From positions 2,307,951-2,371,950 of the forward strand of contig NZ_JAINUL010000001.1 of the NCBI RefSeq assembly GCF_020639365.1: a DNA stretch of 64,000 nt, read 5' to 3'. Origin of the DNA: Streptomyces flavotricini. Its GTDB lineage: Bacteria; Actinomycetota; Actinomycetes; Streptomycetales; Streptomycetaceae. Below, piece by piece: positions 16,363 to 25,651 of the stretch; positions within the stretch are counted from its first letter, which is position 1, and each line of letters begins with the position of its first letter. The notes beneath the pieces are model-generated. The model worked only from the letters and a program-made list of their open reading frames with translations. It did not search any database and was not told the origin of the DNA. The translations under genes were made by a program, and so were the position numbers.

Positions 16363-17693
16363 CAGTGGCTCGGCCAGGACCGTTCGATGGAGTCGGCGAC
16401 CTGCCGGGTGCTCGCGCCGCCGATCCAGTCGACGGCTCCCTTCCAGAACGTCCCGGCGCCGACCGACGCGGGCATCAGGTCCGAACCGTCGAACCTGAAC
16501 TGTGTCCCGGGGTTCTGGAGCAGCTGGATCGAGAGCCTGTCGACCGGGGTGGCGGCGTTCGCCGGATCCACGCCCTTGTTCGCCGAGACGAACGGGCCCT
16601 TCTTCATACGCGCGTTCGCGAAGTCCGCGGAGGCCAGATACTCCTGGAACGCCCGCACTTCGGGACGGTCGGCGAACGCCGCGGTGAACACCCCACCGCC
16701 CAGTACGGGGCGGTCGGCCGGGTCGGCCCCCGGCAGGAGGAAGGCGTAGACGTCCTTGTCCGGTCCGATCTCGGTTCCCTTCGGCCACATGTCGGCATAG
16801 AACGAGGCCTGGCGGTGCATCGCACAGTCGCCGGAGAGAATCGGCGTGCCGGCCTCCTGGAAGGAGATCGACGCCATCGAACGGGCCGAACCGAAACCGC
16901 CGTTGGCGTACCGGTCGTTCTTGAGGATGGACCCCACGGTGTCCATGGCCGTGATCACCCGCGGGTCGTTGAACGGGATCTTGTGGGTGACCCACTGGTC
17001 GTAGACGTCCGTGCCCTGCTGACGCAGCAGGACGTCCTCGATCCAGTCCGTCACGGGCCAGCCGGTCGCCTCGGCGGACTCGATGCCCGCGCACCACGGC
17101 TTGACACCCGACGCCGCGACCTTCTCCGTCAGGGCCGTCAGCTCGGACCACGTACGGGGAACGCTCAGTCCCCTGTCACGGAAGAACTTCGGCGAGTACC
17201 AGACGAACGACTTCACGTTCGCGACCAGCGGCGTGCCGTAGAGGGTGCCGTTCACGGTCGTGTAGCTGTTCCAGTCAGCCGACCAGCCCTGCTTCGCGAG
17301 GGCCACGACCCCGGCGCTCGCGGGCTTGAGCTTCCCCGCCCGCGCGAAGCGTTCCAGGAGCCCGGGCTGAGGGAAGAACGCCACGTCCGGCGCACTCCCG
17401 CCGTCGACCCGGAGCTGGATCCGGGCCTCGAACTCCCCGTCCCCCTCGTACTGGACGCCGATTCCCGTGCAGTCCGCGAAGTCCGCCCAGGTCTCTTCGA
17501 ACAGGTCGGCCTCCCGGTCCCGGTTCTCCGCGTAGACGGTGACCTTGGTGCCGGGGTGCTTGCCGTACCTGGCGTACGGCCCACAGTCCACGGCGGTGTG
17601 CGACCGCGAGCCACTGTCCTGCGGAACACCACAGGCAGCGGCAAGGGCGGCGAGGGGGATGACGGCGAGCGCGAGCCTCGCGCCGAACCTCAT
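16362..17693 (-). CDS. Sugar-binding lipoprotein of ABC transporter, AglE-like
   Basis: 443 residues from ATG 17693. The signal peptide MRFGARLALAVIPLAALAAAC ends at Cys in a weak lipobox (A-A-A-C), followed by a mature extracellular solute-binding domain. Segments such as GGSAPDVAFFPQPGLLERFA and WSELTALTEKVAASGVKPWC resemble the alpha-glucoside binding protein AglE (family knowledge). It is first in the operon with two permeases. The sugar is probably an oligosaccharide or alpha-glucoside, but not proven by sequence. Confidence 0.88.
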   Translation of the reverse strand: MRFGARLALAVIPLAALAAACGVPQDSGSRSHTAVDCGPYARYGKHPGTKVTVYAENRDREADLFEETWADFADCTGIGVQYEGDGEFEARIQLRVDGGSAPDVAFFPQPGLLERFARAGKLKPASAGVVALAKQGWSADWNSYTTVNGTLYGTPLVANVKSFVWYSPKFFRDRGLSVPRTWSELTALTEKVAASGVKPWCAGIESAEATGWPVTDWIEDVLLRQQGTDVYDQWVTHKIPFNDPRVITAMDTVGSILKNDRYANGGFGSARSMASISFQEAGTPILSGDCAMHRQASFYADMWPKGTEIGPDKDVYAFLLPGADPADRPVLGGGVFTAAFADRPEVRAFQEYLASADFANARMKKGPFVSANKGVDPANAATPVDRLSIQLLQNPGTQFRFDGSDLMPASVGAGTFWKGAVDWIGGASTRQVADSIERSWPSH

Positions 17694-17797
17694 GGGCGCA
17701 TCTTCTCCGATCACCCGCCGAAGGGGTCCTCGGGGGCGATCAGAAGCTACCAGCGCTCGAACATTATCGACTAATCATTCGATCCTGAACGATCGGG

Positions 17798-18523
17798 TCA
17801 GTGGGCCGTGATCCGGGCCGCGTCCTGGATCAGCTCCGCCACGGCCTTGGGCTGGGCAAGCATGACCAGATGAGAAGAGTCGACCTCGACGGTGGTCATG
17901 CCGGCGCGCTCGTACCCGTAGCGCTCCACATCGGGGTTGATCGTGCGGTCGGAGGAGGCGACCAGGCCCCACGAGGGCTTGGTCTTCCACGCCGCGACAG
18001 GCGCCGCCTCCGAGAAGGCCCGTGCGGCCAGGGGGCGCTGGGAGACGGCGAGCACCGCGGCGAGGTCAGGGTCGACGTCCGCCGCGAAGAGGGCGGGGAA
18101 CCTCTCGATCTCCACCGAGACGTCGGTGCCGGTCTCGGTGGAGCCGGCCACCGGGAACGGGGTGTAGACGAGCGCGTCGGCGAGACCGGAGTCGGGGAAG
18201 CGGCCCTGCAGCTCGCCCAGGCTCTCGCCCTCCTCCAGCGCGTATCCCGCGAGGTACACCAGTGCGCGGACGTTGTCCTCCGTGCCGGCGAGGGTGATGA
18301 CGGCACCGCCGTAGGAGTGCCCGACCAGGATCACGGGGCCTTCGACGGCGCGGATCACCGAGGCGATGTACGCGGCGTCGTCGACGAGGCTGCGGTTGGG
18401 AACCGCCGGGGCCACCACTTCCATGCCGGCGGCGGTCAGCTCGGGGATGACGCGGGCGAAGCTGGAGGCGTCGGCGAAGGCGCCGTGGACCAGGACGACG
18501 GTGGGGCGGGCGTGTCGGGGCAT
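17798..18523 (-). CDS. Alpha/beta hydrolase (HGAFADASS family)
   Basis: 241 residues from ATG 18523, which follows GAGGAG. The oxyanion loop is HGAFADASSF, the nucleophile elbow GHSYGG is intact, and the C-terminal His motif is DSSHLVML. It is a close relative of the gene at 1838-2551 (nucleophile lost) and of the secreted 22604-23434 protein. The substrate is unknown. Confidence 0.88.
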   Translation of the reverse strand: MPRHARPTVVLVHGAFADASSFARVIPELTAAGMEVVAPAVPNRSLVDDAAYIASVIRAVEGPVILVGHSYGGAVITLAGTEDNVRALVYLAGYALEEGESLGELQGRFPDSGLADALVYTPFPVAGSTETGTDVSVEIERFPALFAADVDPDLAAVLAVSQRPLAARAFSEAAPVAAWKTKPSWGLVASSDRTINPDVERYGYERAGMTTVEVDSSHLVMLAQPKAVAELIQDAARITAH

Positions 18524-18605
18524 GGGGGAACTCCTCGGTGCTTGACGGGGGATGGGGCAGGGGATGCGGGAGACGGGGGCGGATGTGTGGTGTTCGTGTG
18601 GTGCT

Positions 18606-18920
18606 TCACAGGCCGAAGCGGGCGCGCCTCGCCTCGGGCACCAGGTCGGTGTACTCGGGGTGCTTGCCGATCCAGCCCCGGATGAAGGGGCAGTACGGCA
18701 GGACGCGCAGCCCTCGGGCCCGGGCGTCGTCGAGGACCCCGCGGGCGAGCAGCCCGCCCAGGCCCCGGCCGGCGGACCGGCTGTCGATCTCGGTGTGGAT
18801 GAAGGCGATCTCGCCCTCCGAGAGGTGGTACTCGGCGAAGCCGGCGGTCTCGGCGCCGTCGTCGCCGGCGAGGATCTCATACCGGGACTTCTCGGGCCGG
18901 TCCGTCACCTGCGGTTCCAT
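18606..18920 (-). CDS. Small GNAT-family N-acetyltransferase
   Basis: 104 residues, typical of the short YjdJ-like GNAT group (PF14542-type). The acetyl-CoA loop region reads IDSRSAGRGLGGLLARGVLD, followed by LPYCPFIRGWIGKHPEY. The ATG at 18920 follows AGGAG. Substrate unknown. It is 82 bp upstream of a hydrolase in the same direction. Confidence 0.88.
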   Translation of the reverse strand: MEPQVTDRPEKSRYEILAGDDGAETAGFAEYHLSEGEIAFIHTEIDSRSAGRGLGGLLARGVLDDARARGLRVLPYCPFIRGWIGKHPEYTDLVPEARRARFGL

Positions 18921-18965
18921 GGGTGCTCCTGTGCGGTCGTCGTGTGACGGGGTGGGTGGGTGCGG

Positions 18966-19703
18966 TCAGAGCGTGCGGCGTACGCCCGCCTGACGTTCCA
19001 GGTTGCGGAGTTGGACGGACAGGTCGCCTTCCACGGCGAGGTGGGCGGGGCCGCTGCGGCCGATCGGCAGGACCTGCTCGCTGCGCATGTCCTCGAGCAT
19101 CAGGGCGAACGCCGTGTACATCGCGACGAGCGCCACCACGAGGCCGAGCGCGCCGGACGTGCGCGTCAGCCATTCGGCGCCGGTGATGCCCGCGAGGCCG
19201 GTGGCCGCCCAGCGGGGCAGGGAGACCGCGAGGACGAGCCACAGCGCGCGCTTGGGCCGGGTCACGGCGGTCATCAGGGCCCCGAAGCAGAGGAGCGCCA
19301 GGTTGAACACGCCGAGGACCTGAAGGCCGTCGGCCGCGCCGCTGAGCATGATGAGCGAGTAGGGCAGCCAGCTGCCGGCGAAGACCGCCATCAGCGTCGC
19401 CGCGATCACGTCACGGGCTCCGAAGGCCAGGAAGCTCACCAGGAGTTGGAGGACGAAGGCCGGAAGCACGGTGAAGGCGACGGCACTGCGGGCCGTCTGG
19501 TCGAAGAGCCCGAGCTGCAGGCAGCCCGTCATCACGGAGGCGATGGCTATCGTGAAGAAGCCGAGCGGCATGGGTGAGGCGATGGGGCGCAGGTTGATCC
19601 GTGTCATCGACCGGAGGTCCGGCTCGAAACGGCGTCCCGGGGGAACGTCCGGCAGGGTTGCCGGCGTGTCGCCGCCGTCGGCGGCGGGGGAGGCTGCGGA
19701 CAT
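18966..19703 (-). CDS. GPR1/FUN34/YaaH-like membrane protein
   Basis: 245 residues with about six hydrophobic helices between residues 48 and 205. A motif like the family N-P-x-P-L-G signature is visible (ASPMPLGF) at the start of the first helix. Known members (SatP/YaaH) move acetate or succinate. The cytosolic N- and C-terminal tails are long. It is 16 bp downstream of the amidohydrolase gene, so probably in its operon. Confidence 0.7.
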   Translation of the reverse strand: MSAASPAADGGDTPATLPDVPPGRRFEPDLRSMTRINLRPIASPMPLGFFTIAIASVMTGCLQLGLFDQTARSAVAFTVLPAFVLQLLVSFLAFGARDVIAATLMAVFAGSWLPYSLIMLSGAADGLQVLGVFNLALLCFGALMTAVTRPKRALWLVLAVSLPRWAATGLAGITGAEWLTRTSGALGLVVALVAMYTAFALMLEDMRSEQVLPIGRSGPAHLAVEGDLSVQLRNLERQAGVRRTL

Positions 19704-19719
19704 CGGGTGGATCTCTCTT

Positions 19720-21606
19720 TCAGTGATCGAAGCAGGGATCGACGAAGGACGGCGTCGTGTCGGGAACGGAGCCGCGTGCGACGCGCCAGCGGCGGTGCTG
19801 CTCGGACTCGGCGACGGCCTCGGCCACGGCCGATGCCTGGCGGGCACCGCTCTGGTACCCGCCGAAGTGGGCCACCGGGCTCCACTCGGGGGACACCGGC
19901 GGGATGGCCTCGTCGAGCCCCTCGTACTCGGCGGTCGCGTAGACGATCCGGCCGCCGACGACAGTGAGGACGGACTCGATGTCGGGAATGACGTCCTCGG
20001 GCACGGTGAGGAAGTCGTCGGAGAGGATCGCGAGGTCGCCGTAAGTCCCCTCTCGCAGCGTTCCCTTGACGTCCTGCTCGCCGGTGAGCTGCGCTCCGCC
20101 CCGGGTGTAGAGGCCGAGGGCGGTCTCCCGGTCGATCAGGTTCCCGGCCGGGTAAAGGGCCGTGCCGCCGACGGTGCGCCCGGTGACCAGCCAGTGGAGG
20201 GCGACCCACGGGTTGTACGAGGAGACGCGGGTGGCATCGGTTCCTGCGGCGACGGTCAGGCCTCGGTCGAGCATGGCCCGGACCGGCGGGGTGTGGGCGG
20301 CGGCCCCGGCGCCGTAGCGGTCGAGGAACGCGGTGCCCTGGAAGGACATCCGGTTCTGGACCGAGACGGCGCCGCCGAGGGCGGCGATCCGGTCGAGGCT
20401 GTCGGCCGAGACCGTCTCCGCGTGGTCGAAGAGCCAGCGGTTGCCGCCAGGGAAGAGTCCTTCGGCCGCGAGCTTCTCGAAGACGGCCAGGTCGCGGCGG
20501 ATCGTCTCGTCGTAGGTCGCGTGGAGCCTGAAGCCCCAGCCGTTCTCGAGCAGCAGCCGGACGGCGCTCTCGAATTCGGTCTCGTAGCCGGCGGCGAGTT
20601 CGGGCCGGGGTTCGGAGAAGTTCTCGAAGTCGGCGGCGGCCCACGTCAGGTTCTCTCCGGCGCCGTTGAGCCGGAGCCACTCGTCCCCGTCCCCGGGCTT
20701 GACCATCTCGGTCCAGCGCTTCAGGTCGGCGAGCTCCTGCCCGGCCGTCTGCGGGAAGAGGTGGTAGGCGATCCGGAGGGTCAGCTCCCCCGACCTGGCG
20801 AGGTCGGCGACCGTGGCGTAGTTGTCGGGGAAGTTCTGGAACCCGCCGGCGGCGTCGACCGCGGACGTCAGTCCGAAGCGGTTCAGCTCGCGCAGGAAGT
20901 GGCGCGTCGACGTCCGCTTGTCGGCCTCGTCGAGGGCCGGCGCCTTGGCCAGGGTCGAGTACAGGATGAGGGCGCTCGGCGCCGCGAGGAGCACGCCATT
21001 GGGTTCGCCGTCCCGGCCGCGGACGATCTGCCCGCCGCGGGGATCCGGGGTGTCGCGGGTGAATCCGGCTGCCTGCACCGCGGCCCGGTTCATCAGGGCC
21101 GACTGGTACAGGTGCAGGACGAAGACCGGGGTGTCGGGGGCGGCGGCGTTCAGCTCCGCGACGGTCGGCATCCTGCGCTCGGCGAACTGCTCGGCGGTCC
21201 AGCCGCCCACCACCCGGATCCACTGCCCCTTCGGGGTGCGGTCGGCCTGCTCGCGCAGCATCGCGAGGGCGTGTCGGAGGCTTCGTACGCCGTCCCAGCG
21301 CAGCTCCAGGACGTAGTTCAGGCCGCCCCGGATGACATGCAGGTGCGAGTCGTTGAGGCCGGGGATCACCCGTCGGCCGAGGGCGTCGACGACCTTCGTT
21401 CCCGGCCCGACGAGGTGGGCGAGGTCGTGGTCGTCGCCGAGGGCCGCGACCCGGCCGTCGCGGAGGGCGACGGCACGGGCCTCGGGGCGGTCGGGGTCAC
21501 CGGTGAAGACCTTGGCATTACGGACGAGGAGGTCGGCGTGCTCGTGTTCCCGACGCGGGGCGGGGACGAGGCCCGCCACCGGCATGCTCGTCGACGGCCC
21601 GGTCAT
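19720..21606 (-). CDS. Amidohydrolase (YtcJ-like metal-dependent hydrolase)
   Basis: 628 residues. The metal-binding motif NDSHLHVIRGG (HxH) follows GRRVIPGL, typical of the amidohydrolase superfamily. Later elements include FRLHATYDE, WLFDHAE and the metal Asp in AAGTDATRVSSYNP. Members hydrolyse amide or ester bonds in diverse small molecules. The ATG at 21606 overlaps the esterase stop (ATGA), so the two are coupled. It carries no secretion signal. Confidence 0.9.
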   Translation of the reverse strand: MTGPSTSMPVAGLVPAPRREHEHADLLVRNAKVFTGDPDRPEARAVALRDGRVAALGDDHDLAHLVGPGTKVVDALGRRVIPGLNDSHLHVIRGGLNYVLELRWDGVRSLRHALAMLREQADRTPKGQWIRVVGGWTAEQFAERRMPTVAELNAAAPDTPVFVLHLYQSALMNRAAVQAAGFTRDTPDPRGGQIVRGRDGEPNGVLLAAPSALILYSTLAKAPALDEADKRTSTRHFLRELNRFGLTSAVDAAGGFQNFPDNYATVADLARSGELTLRIAYHLFPQTAGQELADLKRWTEMVKPGDGDEWLRLNGAGENLTWAAADFENFSEPRPELAAGYETEFESAVRLLLENGWGFRLHATYDETIRRDLAVFEKLAAEGLFPGGNRWLFDHAETVSADSLDRIAALGGAVSVQNRMSFQGTAFLDRYGAGAAAHTPPVRAMLDRGLTVAAGTDATRVSSYNPWVALHWLVTGRTVGGTALYPAGNLIDRETALGLYTRGGAQLTGEQDVKGTLREGTYGDLAILSDDFLTVPEDVIPDIESVLTVVGGRIVYATAEYEGLDEAIPPVSPEWSPVAHFGGYQSGARQASAVAEAVAESEQHRRWRVARGSVPDTTPSFVDPCFDH

Positions 21607-22556
21607 GCGAGGGCCTTGCGCAGGGTGTCGGTGGCGAGACCGATGGCGAGTTCCGCGGCCTGCGTCTCGCGCAGTGCGTTCAGCATCACGAAGTCGTGGA
21701 TGACGCCCTGGACGCGCAGGGCGGTGACGGGGACGCCGGCGGCGCGGAGCTTCGCCGCGTACGCCTCGCCCTCGTCGCGCAGGACGTCGGCCTCGGCGGT
21801 GATGACCAGTGCCGGCGGCAGGCCGCTGAGCTGCTCGGTGGAGGCGCGCAGCGGGGAGGCGGTGATCTGGGCCCGCTCGGCCTCGGCGGTCGTGTACTGG
21901 TCCCAGAACCACTTCATGGCGTCGCGGCGCAGGAAGTAGCCCTCGCCGAACTGGTGGTACGAGTCGGTGTCGAAGCTCGCGTCCGTGACCGGGTAGAAGA
22001 GGACCTGATGGACGAGCGTGACGTCGCCGCGCTGCTTGGCCATGAGGGTGAGGGCGGCGCTCATGTTGCCGCCGACCGAGTCGCCCGCGACGGCGATCCG
22101 CGTGCCGTCGAGGTCCTTGTGGTGTCCCTCGCGGGCGACCCACTGGGCGACGCTGTAGTTCTGCTCGATCGCGACGGGGTAGCGCGCCTCGGGCGAGAGG
22201 TCGTACTCGGGGAACACCACGGCCGCCCGGGTGCCGACGGCGAGTTCGCGGACGAGCCGGTCGTGGGTGTGGGCGTTGCCGAAGACCCAGCCCGCTCCGT
22301 GGATGTAGAGGATGACGGGAAGCGGGCCGGTTGCGCCGCGGGGGCGGACGATCCGGGCGCGGACGTCGCCGGTCGGGCCGCCGTGGACGGTGATCCACTC
22401 CTCGTCGACCTCGGGCAGGGGGACGCCCTCACCGCTCTGGACACCGTCCACGGCCTTACGGCCTTCGGCGACGGGGATCTGGTAGAGGTACGGCGGCTGG
22501 GCGGTGGCGTCGGCGAAGGCCTGGGCGGCGGGTTCGAGGATCGGACGGTCCTTCAT
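21603..22556 (-). CDS. Alpha/beta hydrolase, hormone-sensitive-lipase (Aes) family
   Basis: 317 residues from ATG 22556, which follows GAAGGAGA. It carries HGAGW (the HGGG-type oxyanion motif of family IV), the nucleophile in GDSVGGN, Asp in ITAEADVLRDEGEAYA, and His in VIHDF. It acts on short-chain esters. It heads a two- or three-gene operon with the amidohydrolase and the YaaH-like protein, suggesting stepwise breakdown of an ester/amide compound with carboxylate export or uptake (inference). Confidence 0.92.
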   Translation of the reverse strand: MKDRPILEPAAQAFADATAQPPYLYQIPVAEGRKAVDGVQSGEGVPLPEVDEEWITVHGGPTGDVRARIVRPRGATGPLPVILYIHGAGWVFGNAHTHDRLVRELAVGTRAAVVFPEYDLSPEARYPVAIEQNYSVAQWVAREGHHKDLDGTRIAVAGDSVGGNMSAALTLMAKQRGDVTLVHQVLFYPVTDASFDTDSYHQFGEGYFLRRDAMKWFWDQYTTAEAERAQITASPLRASTEQLSGLPPALVITAEADVLRDEGEAYAAKLRAAGVPVTALRVQGVIHDFVMLNALRETQAAELAIGLATDTLRKALA

Positions 22557-22603
22557 GTGGGGTTCTCCTTCTGGGGATGTACGAGAGGGCGCAGGTCGGG
22601 GGC

Positions 22604-23434
22604 TCAGCGGGTCGTCCGCACGGCGTCGAGGATCACGTCGGTGACCACGGCCGGACGGGAGACGGCCACGGCGTGCGACGCGTCCACTTCGGTGATGTGC
22701 GAGCCGGCGCGCCGGGCCATCCACCGTTCGGCGGCCGGCGGGATGTTCTTGTCGGCGGTGGCGATCAGCGCCCAGGACGGGATCGTCTTCCAGGCCGCTT
22801 CCCCGGCCTTCTCCTCCAGCGCGGCAGTGGCGACCGGGCGCTGGGTCGCGGCCATGACGGCCGCGTCGGCGATGGGGACGTCGGCGGCGAACTGCCGGTG
22901 GAACTTGGCCCGTTCGATGACGAGTTCGGTGCCGGTGCCACCGCCGGGCAGCGGGTACGACCGCGGGTTCACGGTGTCGCCGAGGGTGGAGCCGGGGAAC
23001 TTGGCGGCGAGCTCGGCCGCGCTCTCGCCCTTGCCCGGGGTGAACGCGGCGATGTAGACGAGGGCCTTCACACGGCTGTCGCCCAGCGCGGCGCCACTGA
23101 TGACGGCGCCGCCGTAGGAGTGGCCGACCAGGACGACGGGGCCCTCGACGGCGGCCAGCACGCTGCGCAGGTAGGCGGTGTCCGCGGCGAGACCGCGCAG
23201 CGGGTTGGCGGGGGCCAGGACGGGGTAGCCGGCGCGCTGAAGCCGCCTGATCGTGCCGCTCCAGCTGGAGGCGTCGGCGAACGCCCCGTGGATCAGGACG
23301 ATCGTGGGCTTGGGACCGTGCCGGTCGGCGCCGGCGGCGGCCGGGACGCTCGCGGGTGCGGCGGGTGCGGCGCCCATCAGGGCGGCCAGTGTGGCCGGCA
23401 GGGCGAGGGCGAGGGCGCGCCTCTTGGGATGCAT
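22604..23434 (-). CDS. Secreted alpha/beta hydrolase (HGAFADASS family)
   Basis: 276 residues. The N-terminus (KRR, then an Ala/Leu-rich core and APASVPAAAGA) is a Sec-type signal peptide. The mature part has HGAFADASSW, the nucleophile elbow GHSYGG and the His motif DASHAVAV. It is the extracytoplasmic version of the two cytoplasmic relatives in this window, 47 bp downstream of the family IV esterase gene start region... on the opposite side in transcription order it precedes that esterase. Substrate unknown. Confidence 0.88.
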   Translation of the reverse strand: MHPKRRALALALPATLAALMGAAPAAPASVPAAAGADRHGPKPTIVLIHGAFADASSWSGTIRRLQRAGYPVLAPANPLRGLAADTAYLRSVLAAVEGPVVLVGHSYGGAVISGAALGDSRVKALVYIAAFTPGKGESAAELAAKFPGSTLGDTVNPRSYPLPGGGTGTELVIERAKFHRQFAADVPIADAAVMAATQRPVATAALEEKAGEAAWKTIPSWALIATADKNIPPAAERWMARRAGSHITEVDASHAVAVSRPAVVTDVILDAVRTTR

Positions 23435-23484
23435 GGGGTTTCCTTGTCGGGTGGTGAGGCATTCGGGTGCGCTCGGGCGGGCGG

Positions 23485-23549
23485 GGGTGCACCGATTGGG
23501 CGGGAGGGTGCGCCGATCGGGCCGAGCGGGTGCGGCGGTCGGGCGGGGC
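23485..23549. repeat. Three imperfect 21-22-bp tandem repeats
   Basis: Units starting gggtgc at 23485, 23506 and 23528 share the pattern gggtgc-rccgatygggc-gg. They lie between the flavoprotein stop (23556) and the secreted hydrolase start (23434), so in the promoter or leader region of the hydrolase. Confidence 0.4.
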
Positions 23550-23555
23550 CTCGCC

Positions 23556-24980
23556 TCAGAGGCCGTACGCCTCCAGGAGCCGCAGCCAGATCTCGCTGAC
23601 CGTCGGGAAGGCGGGGACGGCGTGCCACAGGCGTTCGAGCGGGACTTCTCCCACGATGGCGACCGTTGCCGTGTGGATGAGTTCGGTCGCCATCGGGCCG
23701 GTGAGCGTGCAGCCGACGACGACTCCTCGGGTCTCGTCGACGACGAGCTTGGCGAGGCCGCGGTAGTCGTCCGCGTGGAGCGCGGCGCCGGCGACGTCGT
23801 CGATGCGGTACTCCACCGTGCGTACCGCGAGACCCGCTTCGCGTGCCGCGCGTTCCGTGAGACCGACGCTCGCGACCTCCGGACGGGTGAAGACGGCCTG
23901 CGGGACGGCGACGTGGTCGGCTTCCGCGCTCCACGGCTGCCGGCCTCCGGTGACGGCCGGGCGCCCCGCGGATCGCTCGGCGATCGCCGCCGCGCAGGCG
24001 CGGGCCTGGTACTTGGCCATGTGGGTCAGCGGCGCACGGTGATTCACATCGCCGACGGCGTAGAGCCATGCGCCCTCGACCGCGGCAACCCGACAGGTGT
24101 CGTCGACCGGGAGCCAGTCGCCCGCCGGCAGTCCGACGGAGTCCAGGCCGAGGTCTGTGGTGCGCGGGCGCCGACCGACGGCGGCGAGGACCTCGTCGCA
24201 GACGAGGGCGGTGCCGTCGTCCGTGTTCACGGTCACCGTGCGGGTGTCGGCGTCACGGGCGACCCGGACGGCCGACACCCCGAAGCGGATCGTGACGCCC
24301 AGATCGCTCAGCCCCCGGGTGACCTCTTCGCCGGCGCACGGCTCCCAGCCGGTCAGCAGGGCCTGGTCGCGGACCAGCAGGGTGACGGAGGAACCGAGCG
24401 AGCGCCACGCGGTGGCCATCTCGCAGGCCAGCACTCCCCCGCCGATGACGACGAGCCGCTCGGGCACCGCGTCGGCCGTGGTGGCCTGCCGGCTGGTCCA
24501 CACACCGATCCGGTCGAGCCCCTCCACTGGCGGAAGGGCGGGCTCCGTGCCGGTGCAGACCACGACCGCGCGCCGGGCCCGCAGGGTACGGACCGTGCCG
24601 TCGGCTCCGGTCACCTCCACCCGGCGCTCACCGGCGAGCCGTCCGTGCCCCCGTACGAGCGCGATGCCCGCACCGTCGAGCCAGTCGGCCTGGCCGGTGT
24701 CGTCACCGCGCCCGGTGAAACGGTCACGCCGGGCCAGGACGCGCGCCGGGTCGAGTGCCGCCGTGACCGCCTGCCGGGCCCCGTCGACCGACCGGGCCGC
24801 CGCTCGGGCGGCGCCGGGTCGCAGCAGGGCCTTGCTCGGCACGCAGGCACGGTAGGAGCACTCGCCGCCGACCGCCTCGGCCTCGACGACGACGGCGGTC
24901 AGCCCCGACCGGACGGTCCGGTCGGCGACGACCTCGCCGGCCGGACCGCCGCCGACCACGACGATGTCGTACGTGTCCAT
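23556..24980 (-). CDS. FAD-dependent pyridine nucleotide-disulfide oxidoreductase family protein
   Basis: 474 residues. The FAD-binding GGGPAG motif is at the N-terminus, the redox-active Cys pair is in GGECSYRACVPSK (C-x4-C), and the NAD-binding GGGVLACEMA motif is in the middle. The FAD site AVGDV and a dimerisation domain follow. The C-terminal active-site His-Pro-Thr of lipoamide dehydrogenase reads F-P-T here, so this is not a standard dihydrolipoyl dehydrogenase. The start overlaps the dps stop by one base. Likely a thiol or quinone reductase acting in oxidative stress. Confidence 0.88.
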   Translation of the reverse strand: MDTYDIVVVGGGPAGEVVADRTVRSGLTAVVVEAEAVGGECSYRACVPSKALLRPGAARAAARSVDGARQAVTAALDPARVLARRDRFTGRGDDTGQADWLDGAGIALVRGHGRLAGERRVEVTGADGTVRTLRARRAVVVCTGTEPALPPVEGLDRIGVWTSRQATTADAVPERLVVIGGGVLACEMATAWRSLGSSVTLLVRDQALLTGWEPCAGEEVTRGLSDLGVTIRFGVSAVRVARDADTRTVTVNTDDGTALVCDEVLAAVGRRPRTTDLGLDSVGLPAGDWLPVDDTCRVAAVEGAWLYAVGDVNHRAPLTHMAKYQARACAAAIAERSAGRPAVTGGRQPWSAEADHVAVPQAVFTRPEVASVGLTERAAREAGLAVRTVEYRIDDVAGAALHADDYRGLAKLVVDETRGVVVGCTLTGPMATELIHTATVAIVGEVPLERLWHAVPAFPTVSEIWLRLLEAYGL

Positions 24981-25558
24981 CAGCCGTGCACCAGAGGGGT
25001 GTCCACGAGGTGCTCGGCCAGGAACCACACCTGCGCCTCGCCGGTGCGGACGACATCGGAGACGAGCAGGTCGGCGCTGCCCTCGTCGCCCTCCCCGGAG
25101 AGCCGGGCGGCGGCGTCCCGCGCGTCGATCAGGATCCGCTCGTGCGCGTCGAGGAGCCGCGACAGCATGACGGGCACCGGCTCCACACCGTCCGGCGGCC
25201 GGGGTATCGCGGTCAGTTCCGCCACGTGGCGCGGGTCTCCGACGGCGACGCCGCCGAGGCTCTGGACCCGTTCGGCCAGCGCGTCAACGATGGCCAGTTG
25301 GGCCTCCGCGTGCTTGTCCAGCATCAGGTGGAGCGAGTAGAAGGTCGCCCCGCGCATGAGCCAGTGGTGCTTCTTGTAGAGGGAGTAGAGGATCTGTGTG
25401 TCGGCGAGGACGCGGTTCAGCCGCTGGCAGGCGTACATGCGGGTGTCGTGGCCGAGGCCGATCGGCAACTGCTTGAGCGTGCCGAACGCCTGGGTCTCGG
25501 CGCCCTTCTGGTGCAGCAGCGGCTGGCCGCCGCCGTGCGGGGTCGTGAGGGTGTCCAT
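24980..25558 (-). CDS. dps: Dps-family ferritin-like protein
   Basis: 192 residues. The Dps core contains KKHHWLMRGATFYSLHLMLD and DKHAEAQ, which carry ferroxidase-type residues at the dimer interface. It binds iron and peroxide and may protect DNA. N- and C-terminal tails extend beyond the four-helix core. It is translationally coupled to the flavoprotein behind it. The E usually seen after the second Asp of the iron site appears shifted (DKHAE), so ferroxidase efficiency is uncertain. Confidence 0.87.
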   Translation of the reverse strand: MDTLTTPHGGGQPLLHQKGAETQAFGTLKQLPIGLGHDTRMYACQRLNRVLADTQILYSLYKKHHWLMRGATFYSLHLMLDKHAEAQLAIVDALAERVQSLGGVAVGDPRHVAELTAIPRPPDGVEPVPVMLSRLLDAHERILIDARDAAARLSGEGDEGSADLLVSDVVRTGEAQVWFLAEHLVDTPLVHG

Positions 25559-25651
25559 CGAGTGCTCCTGTTCGGGAGAGAAGGTGGGAAGGGCCCGGCC
25601 GCCCGGTCGGGGGGTACGCGGGCGGCCGGGCCCGGTCTGTGCGGCTCGCGC

